From: Streptomyces sp. AC512_CC834
GTDB lineage: Bacteria; Actinomycetota; Actinomycetes; Streptomycetales; Streptomycetaceae
NCBI RefSeq assembly: GCF_019049325.1
Contig: NZ_JAGMUO010000097.1
Span: 1-64,000 of the forward strand
Direction of reading: 5' to 3'
DNA: 64,000 nucleotides
Under the pieces are notes generated by a model. That model was not told where the DNA came from, made no database searches, and saw only the letters and a program-made list of their open reading frames with translations. The translations under genes were made by a program, and so were the position numbers. Each line of letters opens with the position of its first letter. Positions within the stretch are counted from its first letter, which is position 1. Shown in pieces: positions 43,175 through 52,167 of the stretch.

Positions 43175-45550
43175 TTGCCGCACATCCGGATCGCGGTGGC
43201 GGCGCTGCGGCTGCCTCTCGGACGGAGGTCCCGGTGGCGCCTTCGGTCTCTGGTGACCGTGCTGCGTACGGCGGACACGTGTACGCCGAGGGTCGTGCGC
43301 GCCGTCACGGGCGCCCTCGACTCCCTCGGGCCCGAGACGGTGTGGCGGACGTGGGCGGAGCCGCCGACGTCCGGACCGTCCCGGCGACGGTGGGAGTCCC
43401 CGCTCGTGACGGAACTGCTGGCCGATGCGGCGCAGGTCCCGGACCTGCTCGTCGATGCCGCTTGGCGCGACTGGCTCGCCGAGCCCGGGACGGGGGTGTG
43501 GTGGCTGCTGGCTCGCTGGAACCGCGCCGCCACCACCACCGAGAGCGGGCGGGTGCGCTTCCTCAGCCGACTCGCGCTGAGCGAGGACGGCGGGGCTGTC
43601 GACGCCCGATTGCTCGCCGATGCCGCCGTCCGCTTCGACCACCCCATCGGTGAGCGGGCGCGAGCCCGGCTGCTGGTACTGAACGATCCCGAGGCCGTCG
43701 ACCTGTACTGCGCGGCGGCGCTTGAGTCGCCGCAGGCGGCGGCCTTCTGCGCCGGTCACCATCTCGCGCCCGGTGACGAGGTGCGGCGCGCCGTCTTCTT
43801 CGTACGCACCGGACAGCAGGAGCAGTACCGGGCCCTGGACCCCGATGGCACGCTGCTGGCGCTCGGCTATCGCAGCGCCTCCACCGAGGAGCGCGCGGTG
43901 CTGCGGACCGCGATCACCGCGCTCGGCGACATCGACACCCTGCAGGTGCTGGCCGGGCAGCGTTCGCGGCACGAGGACGTCGCCTCTCTCGACCGGCAGG
44001 AACGCGCTTATCTGATACAGCAGTTGACGGAGCGGGGGGACTGGGACCGGCTGTGGCGAGTCGCCTTGCCGCTGCCGCTGACCGAAGCTGTCGGTACCGT
44101 CGGCGCCTTCGGGGCCTGGCGGCCGGCGGGCGAGGACGACCGCCGCGTCTTCGACGCCCTGCGCGCCGCTGATCCCCAGACCGGGGACGGCCGCGTGTAC
44201 GCCCTGTCCGGAGCGCCGGTGTCTTCGCTCGCCCCGCACACCCGCATCCGGCTCGACGAACTCGACCAGCGGCTCCGTGGCATCGCCGCCCTCGGATTCG
44301 CGCCCGACGGCACCCAACTCGCCCTGGCCGGACCGGTTCACGTCGGCACGGAGGGCGACGGCCACGTCCCCTCGGGCGAGCCGGTTGCCTGGGCAGGGAT
44401 CGTGGACCTGGGCAGCGGAACGCTGTCGCGGCTGCATTGCGACTTCACCTATCCGCTCGGCAGCGTCGTCCATCTGGGCTCCGACACCATGGTCGTCGCG
44501 GAGGCCGACGCGTACGCCGATCCGAACGCCGTGGAGAACGACTACTCCCACCTGGCGAAGATCTATTACGTGGACCCCGCCGGTGTTCGGCCGGTCGACA
44601 CGGGAGCCGAAGAGGTCTTCGGCCTGGAGCGCGTCGCCGGAGACCGCGCCTTCGTCGTGTCCGCGTTGGTCGAGGACGCGGACGCCTTCGAGCATCCGGT
44701 GCTGTTCACCGGCGGGCCCGGTGGGTCCCTCGTCCCGAGTGGACCGCTGGAAGGCCTCGACGACTTCGAACCACTGATCGTCGCGGTGGATCCCGGCGGC
44801 CGGCTCGTCGCCATGGTCGACGTTCTGTACGAAGCCGTGGTCGCCGACCTCCGCACCTGCGGGGTGAACAGGCTCGACGACGGATCGGGCACGGAGGACT
44901 ACGCCATGGAGCCCGCGGCTCTGTCGCCGTCCACCCTTGTCAACTGCTCCGCGTCGGGCGACCTGAACGTGTGGCACGAGCCGCTCACCTCCACGGAACC
45001 CCCGATGGCCTTCCGTGCCTGGTCGGCGGCGACCCGGCCGAGCGCGCTCGCCTGGTCGCCCGCGCTGAACCGGTTTCTTGCCGTCGACGTCGTCCAGGGG
45101 CCGCACCTGGAAATTCTCGAGGTGCCGCCGACCCGGGACGCCACCGTGACCGAGCCGGCGCCCGACTTCGTGCCCGATCTCGTGGCCGAGCGGATCGCAC
45201 TGGCCGAGAACGCGGGCCCGGCACCGATCGTGCGGCTGTCACCGAGGGGCGACCTGCTGGCCGTGGGAAAGGGCGGGCACCAAACGGTCGACCTCTACGA
45301 CCTGACCGGCCTCGTGGTGCGCTCGTTCGTCACCCGGCCCATGGGTGCGATGACGCATCACGACCTGGCGCACGTGGTCGAGATGCAGCAGCGTCCGCTG
45401 CTCGACGCCGTGTCCCGCACGGCGCTGACGCTGCTGCGAGCCTGCCTGGAACACCGGTTGCGGCACGACGTGGCCATCGGGACGGCGGCGGGTGCGGCGG
45501 TGGTCGCGGGGGACTTCGAGATCGAGCTGGGCGAGGACGGCGAGGAGTGA
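43175..45550 (+). CDS. large helical plus beta-propeller protein, copy A
   Basis: A 791-residue cytoplasmic protein of unknown function. The first 340 residues are rich in Ala, Leu and Arg helices (FDHPIGERARARLLVLNDPE, EQYRALDPDGTLLALGYRSA), suggesting a helical repeat. Residues 360-740 have the rhythm of a WD40/YVTN-like propeller (FAPDGTQLALAG, LSPSTLVNCSASGDLNVWHE, LAWSPALNRFLAVDV, LSPRGDLLAVGKGG). A short helical end contains LLRACLEHRLRHDVAIGTAA. The start is TTG 43175, eight bases after GGAGG. The next gene is a clear paralogue. Such proteins usually scaffold complexes, so an adaptor for the ATPase is a reasonable guess. Confidence 0.8.
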   Translation: MPHIRIAVAALRLPLGRRSRWRLRSLVTVLRTADTCTPRVVRAVTGALDSLGPETVWRTWAEPPTSGPSRRRWESPLVTELLADAAQVPDLLVDAAWRDWLAEPGTGVWWLLARWNRAATTTESGRVRFLSRLALSEDGGAVDARLLADAAVRFDHPIGERARARLLVLNDPEAVDLYCAAALESPQAAAFCAGHHLAPGDEVRRAVFFVRTGQQEQYRALDPDGTLLALGYRSASTEERAVLRTAITALGDIDTLQVLAGQRSRHEDVASLDRQERAYLIQQLTERGDWDRLWRVALPLPLTEAVGTVGAFGAWRPAGEDDRRVFDALRAADPQTGDGRVYALSGAPVSSLAPHTRIRLDELDQRLRGIAALGFAPDGTQLALAGPVHVGTEGDGHVPSGEPVAWAGIVDLGSGTLSRLHCDFTYPLGSVVHLGSDTMVVAEADAYADPNAVENDYSHLAKIYYVDPAGVRPVDTGAEEVFGLERVAGDRAFVVSALVEDADAFEHPVLFTGGPGGSLVPSGPLEGLDDFEPLIVAVDPGGRLVAMVDVLYEAVVADLRTCGVNRLDDGSGTEDYAMEPAALSPSTLVNCSASGDLNVWHEPLTSTEPPMAFRAWSAATRPSALAWSPALNRFLAVDVVQGPHLEILEVPPTRDATVTEPAPDFVPDLVAERIALAENAGPAPIVRLSPRGDLLAVGKGGHQTVDLYDLTGLVVRSFVTRPMGAMTHHDLAHVVEMQQRPLLDAVSRTALTLLRACLEHRLRHDVAIGTAAGAAVVAGDFEIELGEDGEE

Positions 45551-45555
45551 GGCCG

Positions 45556-47820
45556 ATGCGGGTGCGGACCGCCGTGCTGGTGCTGCGGCTGGGAGCCGCT
45601 GCGGACTCGTGGCTCGGCCGCCGGGCCCTGCGTGCCGTGTTGCGTGCGGCGGAGTCCGGCGCGACCGCGGCCCTGCGCGCTGTCAGCCGCGCCATGGAGA
45701 CCCACGGCGCGGAGGCGGTGTTCCGGTCGTGGCTGACACCGTCGGTGTCCGGGCCGTCCCCCCGGCGGTGGGCCTCTCCCCTCGTGGCGGGGCTGGAGTC
45801 CTCCGCACCCGTGCCCGCCGTACTCGTCGACGCCGCGTGGCTGGACTGGCTGGACCGGCACGGCGGCGAGCTGTGGTCGCTGCTGGAGCGCTGGGGTGCC
45901 GCCCCGGCGACCTCCGAGTCCCGGGTGCGTTCCCTCAGCCGGCTGGCGCTCGGTGACGGCGACGTGGCCCTGGAACGGCGTGATCTCGTAGACGCCGCTC
46001 TCCGTTTCGACCATCCGATCGGAGAGCGTGCCCGGGCCCGGCTGCTGGCGCCGGGCGATCCCGAGACCGTCGAAGTGTTCTGCGCGGCGGCGCTGGACTC
46101 TCCGGAGGCGGCGCGCTTCTGCGCCGGGCACCACCTCGCGCCCGCCGATCAGGTCCGACGCGCCTTGTTCTTCGTACGCACCGGGCAGTCGGCGCAGTAC
46201 CGGGCGCTGGACCCCGACGGCTCGATCCTCGCACTCGGCTACCGCGGGGCCGGTGCGGAGGAGCGCTCGATTCTGCGAGCCGCGATGAGCGGACTGGGCA
46301 TCCTGGATGTGCTGCGCGTGTTGGCGGGACAGAGTACCCGTCAGGGGGACTTCGCCTCGCTCGACGAGAGCGAACGTGCCCATGTGATCGGGGAGCTGGT
46401 GGACCGGCGCGACTGGGACCGCTTGTGGTCCCTCACGCTGCTGATGTCGCTTCCCGAAGCGGTGGGGACGGCCGACGAGTTCGGCGACTGGCGGCCGTCC
46501 GGCGAGGACGACCGCCGCCTGTTCGAAGCCTTGCGTGCCGCGGACCCGTCTGCCGTCACCCGGTTCGTGGCCGCCCTGGCCGGTACGGGCCCGTTCAGCT
46601 CTGTCCCCTCTGTCCCCCGCACCCGCATCTGGCCGACCGACACCCACGAGGAGTCGATCACGATGCACGCCCTCGACTTCGCGACGGACTGCGCGCAACT
46701 CGCCTTCGCCGGGCGAGGGACCGGACATTGCGCCGGGATCGTGGACCTCGACAGCCTGACGCTGGCGTGGGTGGACGACGACCTCCCGCAGCCGGCGCAG
46801 TGGATCGCCCATCTGGGACGTGACGCCATGATCGTGGCGGCGCGCAAGTCCATCCACTACGCGGACGAGAGCGGCACCCGGGCCCTCGGCAGTGCGCCCA
46901 GCGACGTGGGCGGCGTGGTGCGCGTCGCCGGAGACCGCGCCTTCATGGTGCCCGCCAGGCACCGCGGCACACCGGGCATGACATCGGGGTGGGCGATGTT
47001 CGTCGGGGGCTGCGACGGCCCTCTTGCCGACGGCGACTGGCCGCGCGACCGGCGGTACGACCTGCCGAGGAACCCCGCGGCGGACGCGGAGGGGCGGGTG
47101 GTCGCCCTGGTCCACGGGCTCCTCGACGTCACGGTGGCCGACCTCGCCGACTCCACCGTGAACACGCTCAGCCACCCCGAGACCGCGAAGTCCCGCATAC
47201 GCCACGCCGCCCTCTCGCCTTCCGCGCTGGTCTGCAACACCGAAGCCGGTGACCTCCACGTGTGGCACGAACCTCTCACCTCCTCACAGGCACCGCTCAC
47301 GACCCGTCCCTGGAGGTACGGGACAAGTCCGATCCACCTCGCCTGGTCACCCGCACTGGACCGGTTCCTCGCCGTCACGGCCACACATCTGGAACTTCTC
47401 GACCTGCCGCCGACACAGGACACGCCTCTGACCGAGGACTGCGTGTCGGAGCGGGTCCGCCTCCTCGCCGACCGCCCGGGGGCCAGGGCGCGGTGCGCTC
47501 GGGTGTCACCGAGGGGAGACCTGCTGGCGGTGGGCGACCTGGACAAGGGCGCCGTCGACATCTACGTCCTGACCGCCCTCGCCCTTCGCCCGTTCATCGC
47601 CGAACCCATGGGCGCGATGAACCACAAGGACCTCGCGAAGGTCGTCGAGGTCATGGAGAACCAGGCCCTGAACGAATTGTCCCGGCAGGCGTTGGGGCTG
47701 TTGCGGGCATGCCTGGAACACCGGTTCCGGCACGACGTCGGGATCGGCGGGACAGCGGGTTCGGCGGGGTCGGCAGGCGCGGCGCGTCTGGGCGACTACG
47801 AGATCGAACTGGACGGGTGA
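45556..47820 (+). CDS. large helical plus beta-propeller protein, copy B
   Basis: A 754-residue paralogue of the preceding protein, with the same order: helical region (FDHPIGERARARLLAPGDPE, AQYRALDPDGSILALGYRGA), propeller (LSPSALVCNTEAGDLHVWHE, LAWSPALDRFLAVTA, VSPRGDLLAVGDLDKG) and the closing LLRACLEHRFRHDVGIGGTA. Whole blocks match copy A, so this is a tandem duplication. The propeller is about 35 residues shorter. ATG 45556 lies six bases after the stop of copy A. Keeping two diverged copies suggests that both are used, perhaps as a heterodimer or for different clients. Confidence 0.8.
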   Translation: MRVRTAVLVLRLGAAADSWLGRRALRAVLRAAESGATAALRAVSRAMETHGAEAVFRSWLTPSVSGPSPRRWASPLVAGLESSAPVPAVLVDAAWLDWLDRHGGELWSLLERWGAAPATSESRVRSLSRLALGDGDVALERRDLVDAALRFDHPIGERARARLLAPGDPETVEVFCAAALDSPEAARFCAGHHLAPADQVRRALFFVRTGQSAQYRALDPDGSILALGYRGAGAEERSILRAAMSGLGILDVLRVLAGQSTRQGDFASLDESERAHVIGELVDRRDWDRLWSLTLLMSLPEAVGTADEFGDWRPSGEDDRRLFEALRAADPSAVTRFVAALAGTGPFSSVPSVPRTRIWPTDTHEESITMHALDFATDCAQLAFAGRGTGHCAGIVDLDSLTLAWVDDDLPQPAQWIAHLGRDAMIVAARKSIHYADESGTRALGSAPSDVGGVVRVAGDRAFMVPARHRGTPGMTSGWAMFVGGCDGPLADGDWPRDRRYDLPRNPAADAEGRVVALVHGLLDVTVADLADSTVNTLSHPETAKSRIRHAALSPSALVCNTEAGDLHVWHEPLTSSQAPLTTRPWRYGTSPIHLAWSPALDRFLAVTATHLELLDLPPTQDTPLTEDCVSERVRLLADRPGARARCARVSPRGDLLAVGDLDKGAVDIYVLTALALRPFIAEPMGAMNHKDLAKVVEVMENQALNELSRQALGLLRACLEHRFRHDVGIGGTAGSAGSAGAARLGDYEIELDG

Positions 47821-47826
47821 GCGCCG

Positions 47827-48110
47827 ATGCCCGGCGCGGACGAGACCGCCCGACTGGTGCGGCGTGCCGCGCTGCGACGGGCCGACGGCTCGCGCGGGCT
47901 GCGTGCCATGGCCGCCGGCCTGCCCGAGGCGGATGTCCTGGACCCCGACGGTTCACTGCTGGCCCTGGCTGTCGGGCGGCGGCTCCCGAGGTCCGTGAGC
48001 GGCTGCGTACGGTGCCGGCCGCCGCGGGGGACGCGGAGAACGTCCGGGTGGTGGTCACCGGGGATCGGCGGGACCGGACGGCCGACCTCTCCGCGCCCGA
48101 ACTCCTTTGA
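47827..48110 (+). pseudogene. third, truncated and frameshifted paralogue of the propeller proteins
   Basis: From ATG 47827 one frame encodes ARLVRRAALRRADGSRGLRA and VLDPDGSLLALA. After about 47970 the homology continues in another frame as PEVRERLRTVPAAAGDAENV and VVVTGDRRDRTADLSAPELL, then a stop. These blocks line up with ALDPDGTLLALGY...RAVLRTAITALGDIDTLQVL...VASLDRQER in copy A. Both the N-terminal half and the propeller are missing. It is either a decayed third copy or a short family member hit by one indel. Confidence 0.55.
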
Positions 48111-48482
48111 AATGGCCCTGAGATACGGCACTGAAGGGGGTGGACAGCGGAAACTCGATCCGGCACCTGGGCGACGAGGTCCTGGTGCGCCTGCGGTACG
48201 CGGGCCGAGCGGTGGCGCGGTGCTCCTCCATCCCGGGGCCGTGCTCCACGAGACGCAGGAACACGGCAGGAGCTGGGGCGGGTTCAATCCCGCACCTTCC
48301 TTTCTCTCGGCGAATTCGCTGGTGCCGCACAGGCAACGGCGCACGGCTCGCGTCCGGTGGCCCCACGCGCTGCGCCCGAAGAGCGGCGACCCGGCCGGCA
48401 TCCCCGTGGGCGCTCCCACCGACATCGCCCTCGGCCGAGTACCGGACAAGCAGCAGGGACCGGACGAGCAGCAGGGAGACGT
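48111..48482. other. intergenic region before the Hsp70-like gene
   Basis: About 370 bases with no frame I can support. A T-arm-like hairpin is present at 48278-48293, but no tRNA can be built around it. The end, with GCAGCAGGGAGACGT, provides the ribosome site of the next gene. A separate promoter for the Hsp70-like gene could lie here. Confidence 0.4.
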
Positions 48483-50093
48483 ATGACCACCCGTATCGGT
48501 ATCGACTTCGGCACCGCCAACACCGTGGTGGCGGGCTGGGACCATGAAGCGGGCCGGGGCGTTCCCATCCCGCTGCCCGGTGTGGACCTGCTGCGCGAGG
48601 CCGGTCCCGGGCCCACCCAGCGCGTCGTGCCCTCGCTCATCGCCTACACCGACGACGGCGCCACCCGCCGTCTCGGCGCCCAGGTCACCCCCGACCTGTC
48701 CGAGACTCCCGGCGTCACCGTGTTCGCCTCCACCAAGAGCAACGTCGCCGGGCAGTCCTACGACGCGGCCCGCCCGGTCGGCGACCGCAAGATCACCGGG
48801 CGGGAGGCGGCCGTCCAGTTCCTCAGCGACATCATGGCGCTCGCCCTGCTCACCATCGAGGACGACGACCTCGAGATCGTCGTCACCGCGCCCGTCGAGT
48901 CCTTCGACGGCTACCGCGACTGGCTGGTACGGGAAGTGCGCGACGGACTGCCCACCGCCCGGCTGCGGGTCGTCGACGAGGCCACCGCGGCGGCCGTCGG
49001 CTACTGCGCCCGCCTCAATCCCGGCGACGCCTTCACCGTGATCGACTTCGGCGCGGGCACGCTCGACGTCTCGGTCGTACGGGTGCAGGAACCCGAGACC
49101 GCCGGCGCCGGATCCGGCGTACGCACCATCGCCAAGAAGGGTCTGGACCTGGGCGGCAACACCATCGACGCGCTCCTGGCCGAACACGCCGTCGCCCAGC
49201 TCTCCCTGCCGTCCGGCGACCAGATCGGCCGCAACCAGGTCTTCAGGCGCCTGCTGGCCTCCGCCGAGCAGGCCAAGCGCACTCTGGCCGACGCCGACCG
49301 CGCCGTGATCACCGCTCGCGACGCCCGTACCGACGCCGTGCACCAGGTCGCCGTCACCCGGGGCGAGTTCGACGCCCTGCTCCGTGACAAGGGGGTGCTG
49401 CGCCGGGTCAACCAGGCGCTGCGCGGCTGCCTCGACACCGCAGCCTCACGTGGCTTCGCCACCGACGACATCCGGCAGGTGTTCCTCGTCGGGGGAACCT
49501 GTCTCGTCCCCGCCGTGCAGGAAGTGGTGCACCTGCACTTCGACCCCGACGTCGTACGCATGGACCGGCCGCTGGAGGCGGTGGCGGCGGGAGCGGCCGG
49601 TATCGCGGGCGGCAGCGAGTTGTTCGACCACATCCAGCACGACTACGCCATCCGGCACGTCGACCGGGGCACCGGGGCCTACGAGTTCGAGACCCTGGTC
49701 GAGGCGGGCACCGCCTACCCCACCCCTCGGCCGGTCAGGACGCTCACCGTCAAGGCGGTGCACGACGGGCAGCGGCGGCTCGGCCTCGCCGTCTACGAAC
49801 TCGCCCACGCCACCTACCGGGATTCCAGCGCCGAACTGGAGATCACCTTCGACGCCGGGGGCGGTGCCCGCGCCATGACCGTCACCCCGCAGCAGCGTCA
49901 GCAACGTTCCATGCTCTGGCTCAACGAGGACAGCCCGACCTTCCTGCGGGCCGACCCGCCGGCCACCGCGGGAGAGGACCGCTTCCGCCTGGAGTTCCGC
50001 ATCGACGCCCACAAACGCCTCACCGTCACCGCCTACGACCTACGTCGCCACACCCTGGTCCTGGACGGACAACCGGTCGTCCGACTCGCCTGA
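48483..50093 (+). CDS. Hsp70-family (DnaK-like) ATPase with short C-terminal domain
   Basis: A 536-residue actin-fold ATPase. Hsp70 signatures are all present: phosphate-1 IGIDFGTANTVVAGWD, connect-1 VVDEATAAAVGY, phosphate-2 FTVIDFGAGTLDVSVV and adenosine VFLVGGTCLVPAVQE. The C-terminal part after about residue 390 is a reduced beta-rich substrate domain (SSAELEITFDAGGGARAMTV, HKRLTVTAYDLR) without the long helical lid of DnaK, which is about 100 residues longer. No J-protein or GrpE is encoded alongside. It is likely a dedicated chaperone or signalling ATPase of this block. The ATG at 48483 follows GGGAG. The Ycf35 gene lies 64 bases downstream. Confidence 0.88.
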   Translation: MTTRIGIDFGTANTVVAGWDHEAGRGVPIPLPGVDLLREAGPGPTQRVVPSLIAYTDDGATRRLGAQVTPDLSETPGVTVFASTKSNVAGQSYDAARPVGDRKITGREAAVQFLSDIMALALLTIEDDDLEIVVTAPVESFDGYRDWLVREVRDGLPTARLRVVDEATAAAVGYCARLNPGDAFTVIDFGAGTLDVSVVRVQEPETAGAGSGVRTIAKKGLDLGGNTIDALLAEHAVAQLSLPSGDQIGRNQVFRRLLASAEQAKRTLADADRAVITARDARTDAVHQVAVTRGEFDALLRDKGVLRRVNQALRGCLDTAASRGFATDDIRQVFLVGGTCLVPAVQEVVHLHFDPDVVRMDRPLEAVAAGAAGIAGGSELFDHIQHDYAIRHVDRGTGAYEFETLVEAGTAYPTPRPVRTLTVKAVHDGQRRLGLAVYELAHATYRDSSAELEITFDAGGGARAMTVTPQQRQQRSMLWLNEDSPTFLRADPPATAGEDRFRLEFRIDAHKRLTVTAYDLRRHTLVLDGQPVVRLA

Positions 50094-50157
50094 CCACGCG
50101 CCCGCGTGACCGCATCCCCCTTCGGCAGCCCCACCGACAACCACCAAGGGACCCGTC

Positions 50158-50565
50158 ATGTCGCACTTCACCCGAGTCCGCACCGCACTGCGCGACCCCG
50201 ACCTGCTCGTCCAGGCCCTCGCCGCGGTCGGCTTCACCACCGTCGAGGCCCACGACACACCGCAGACCCTGTACGGCTACCTGGGCGACGCCCGCCCGGA
50301 CCGCGCCGAAGTGGTCGTCCGCCGCGCCCACATCGGCCGTGCCAGCAACGACATCGGCTTTCGCCGACGCGACGACGGCACCTTCGAAGCCGTCATCAGC
50401 GAGTACGACAGGCGCCGCTACGGCCAGCCCTGGCTGACCGAGGTCGCCCGCGCCTACGGCCACGCCGCCGCGCTGCGCTACGCCGAGGACAACGGCTACG
50501 AGGTGGACTCCGACGTGCTCGAAGAGGGCGGCCGACGCCGTCTCGTCCTGCGCCGCTACGTCTGA
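50158..50565 (+). CDS. ycf35: Ycf35 / DUF1257 protein
   Basis: A 135-residue soluble protein beginning MSHFTRVRTALRDPDLLVQA, the hallmark start of Ycf35 (DUF1257). The family order continues with the second block LYGYLGDARPDRAEVVVRRA, an IGFRR stretch, YGQPWLTEVARAYGHAAALR and a C-terminal strand RRLVLRRYV. Plastid and cyanobacterial Ycf35 proteins share the MSHF start, the NDIGF-like block and the YA-H helix. The function is unknown in all lineages. Its presence together with Ycf46 and DUF2997 in one block is the strongest sign that these three families act together. Confidence 0.85.
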   Translation: MSHFTRVRTALRDPDLLVQALAAVGFTTVEAHDTPQTLYGYLGDARPDRAEVVVRRAHIGRASNDIGFRRRDDGTFEAVISEYDRRRYGQPWLTEVARAYGHAAALRYAEDNGYEVDSDVLEEGGRRRLVLRRYV

Positions 50566-51013
50566 TGCGCGGGCGGTACGTGAAGGTGCCGTCGCTCTGG
50601 CCGCGGTGGCTCAGGTGGCGTCCGGCATCGCGGGCCTGGCTGTCGCACGCATCGGTGACCCGGCCATGCTCACCGTCGTGCCGGTCCAGCTCGCGGGGCA
50701 GGGCAGCGGTTCGGCCCAAGCCGGATTCGAGGTCTCGGCGCGCTCCAGGTGTCGGCCGGGGGCGACGTGGCGACCCTCACCTGGCCGCAGGACGGTTGCC
50801 CGACCGGCGAACTCGCCCTGTCCAAGCGCGGCGGCCTGACCAGGGGGATGGACTGCGGTCACGGCGAGGACGGCACCGTCCTGCTGTGCGCCCTCCAAGC
50901 AGGACGGTGCGATGGCGGCGGACGACAAGGGCAAGGGAGGTCCACCGTGCCAGGCGTTGACCGGACCGTCCGGCGCGGGACCCCTCCCCAAGCCGAGTCC
51001 GTACGATCCCGGC
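50566..51013. other. region with a probable remnant of a small exported protein
   Basis: The plus strand can be read as VASGIAGLAVARIGDPAMLT, VVPVQLAGQGSGSAQAGFEV and, in a neighbouring frame, ALQVSAGGDVATLTWPQDGC and GGLTRGMDCGHGEDGTVLLC. This looks like one short Cys-containing protein with a frameshift near 50745 and without a clear start. I do not recognise it. Confidence 0.35.
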
Positions 51014-51619
51014 ATGTTCTCGGGACCAGGAACGATCCGGCGGGCTCGCCCCTTGCTGCTGGCTGTGGCGGCGGCCGGAGCCCTGCTCGTCGCCTGCGGT
51101 GGCGATCCGGCACCCGCCGCGCCGGAGGCCTCTCCATCGCCATCGCCATCGCAGTCGGGATCGCAGTCGCCTGCGCCGACCTCCGTCCCCGCCGCCCCGG
51201 AGTCCTCCGCACCGTCGACGACATCGCCGCTTACGCAGGACACTCAAGAGGCCTTCCAGGCCGCGATGGATGCCCATCCGGGCGCGGACCTGGACAAGTG
51301 CGCCATGAACGCCTCGCTGGACGACGCCGGCTGCGGGGCGGCGCTCATCGCTGCCGAGCAGGTCGCCGCGGACACTGAGCGGCGGCTGCGGCGGAAGGGC
51401 GCCGAACATGCCGACCTGCTCTATGGCGCGGCGCTCCTGGCCGCCGGTGCCGTTCAGGACGGCATCGACCGGCTGCGCCACCCGATCCCCTGCTACGGCC
51501 TCAGTGACGCACCGCAGCCTCCACCGCCGCTGCACGCAGAGGCCGAGGGCATCTGCGCCGAGGGGGCCGACATCGCCAAGGGTGAGTGGCAGATCTTCCT
51601 CACGACCGTGGCGCTCTAG
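51014..51619 (+). CDS. lipoprotein of unknown function
   Basis: A 201-residue membrane-anchored protein. The signal RARPLLLAVAAAGALLVACG carries the lipobox LVAC, so Cys23 or its neighbour would be lipidated. A Pro/Ser/Gln-rich spacer of about 40 residues leads to a helical Cys-containing domain (DKCAMNASLDDAGCGAALIA, PCYGLSDA, EGICAEGADIAKGEWQIFL). The four Cys could form two disulphides. I know no family. ATG 51014 was chosen because it gives the normal signal length. Confidence 0.7.
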   Translation: MFSGPGTIRRARPLLLAVAAAGALLVACGGDPAPAAPEASPSPSPSQSGSQSPAPTSVPAAPESSAPSTTSPLTQDTQEAFQAAMDAHPGADLDKCAMNASLDDAGCGAALIAAEQVAADTERRLRRKGAEHADLLYGAALLAAGAVQDGIDRLRHPIPCYGLSDAPQPPPPLHAEAEGICAEGADIAKGEWQIFLTTVAL

Positions 51620-51698
51620 GCCGCAGGATCACGACTGCGGTCTCCAGGGGGATCCGCTCCGCTCCGGGTAGCCCTCGGACTCCGGCGCGTTCTGGTGA

Positions 51699-52070
51699 CT
51701 ATCCCGCGCCGCTCGGCGACAGCCGCTGTGTGATCCGGTCGAACAGCTCCGTCAGCGGCTCGCCCACCTCCCGGCCGAACTCGGTCAGCCCGTAGGTGAC
51801 CTGGGGCGGCGTCGTCGGCTCGACCTCCCGCCAGAGCAGGCCGTCCTGGACCAGCGCGCGCAGGGTCTGGGCGAGCATCTTCTCGCTGACGCCCTGGATG
51901 CTCTCGCGCAGTTCGTAGAACCGGAGGCTGTTGCTCCGCAAGGAGATCAGCACCCAGATGCCCCACCTGCTGGTCACGTGGTCGACCACGTCGCGCGCGG
52001 GGCAGTCGGTGTGAAACACGTCATACCGGCGGTCCGCCTCAACCTGTCTGTGCTGCACGCCTCCTGTCAC
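51699..52070 (-). CDS. HxlR-family transcriptional regulator
   Basis: An intact winged-helix regulator of 123 residues with the conserved Cys near the start (HTDCPARDVVDHV), WGIWVLISLRSNSLRFYELR, ESIQGVSEKMLAQTLRALVQ and the wing VTYGLTEFGREV. It is divergent from the NmrA-like reductase gene, a common pairing in which the regulator responds to electrophiles or redox stress and controls the reductase. A TACCT-AGGTA inverted repeat lies in the shared promoter region. The start is GTG 52070. Confidence 0.92.
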   Translation of the reverse strand: MTGGVQHRQVEADRRYDVFHTDCPARDVVDHVTSRWGIWVLISLRSNSLRFYELRESIQGVSEKMLAQTLRALVQDGLLWREVEPTTPPQVTYGLTEFGREVGEPLTELFDRITQRLSPSGAG

Positions 52071-52080
52071 GTCATGAGCT

Positions 52081-52092
52081 TACCTCTAGGTA
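52081..52092. promoter_or_regulatory. inverted repeat between HxlR and NmrA genes, putative operator
   Basis: TACCTCTAGGTA has perfect 5-base arms around CT and lies 11 bases from the HxlR start. A related TTACCGAGAGTTA follows at 52099-52110. Both are suitably placed to control the divergent genes. Confidence 0.5.
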
Positions 52093-52167
52093 CGTCCTTA
52101 CCGAGAGTTAGCCCTTGCTCCTAGCGTGGCGGCCAAGAGCACAGGGACATCTGACAAGGAGCTGAAC

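Noticed and set aside
40721..45106. Minus-strand open frame of over 1400 codons across the radical-SAM, AAA+ and propeller genes
   Set aside because: It is antisense to three genes with definite motifs and has no domain of its own.
48278..48293. T-arm-like hairpin GCGGGTTCAATCCCGC, considered as a tRNA end or attachment site
   Set aside because: The loop has six bases instead of seven, and no acceptor, D or anticodon arms can be built upstream. No integrase gene is nearby.
37913..50565. The Ycf block considered as a known phage-defence system
   Set aside because: No nuclease, pore, NADase or other effector is visible. The parts fit a remodelling or signalling machine better, though a defence role is not excluded.
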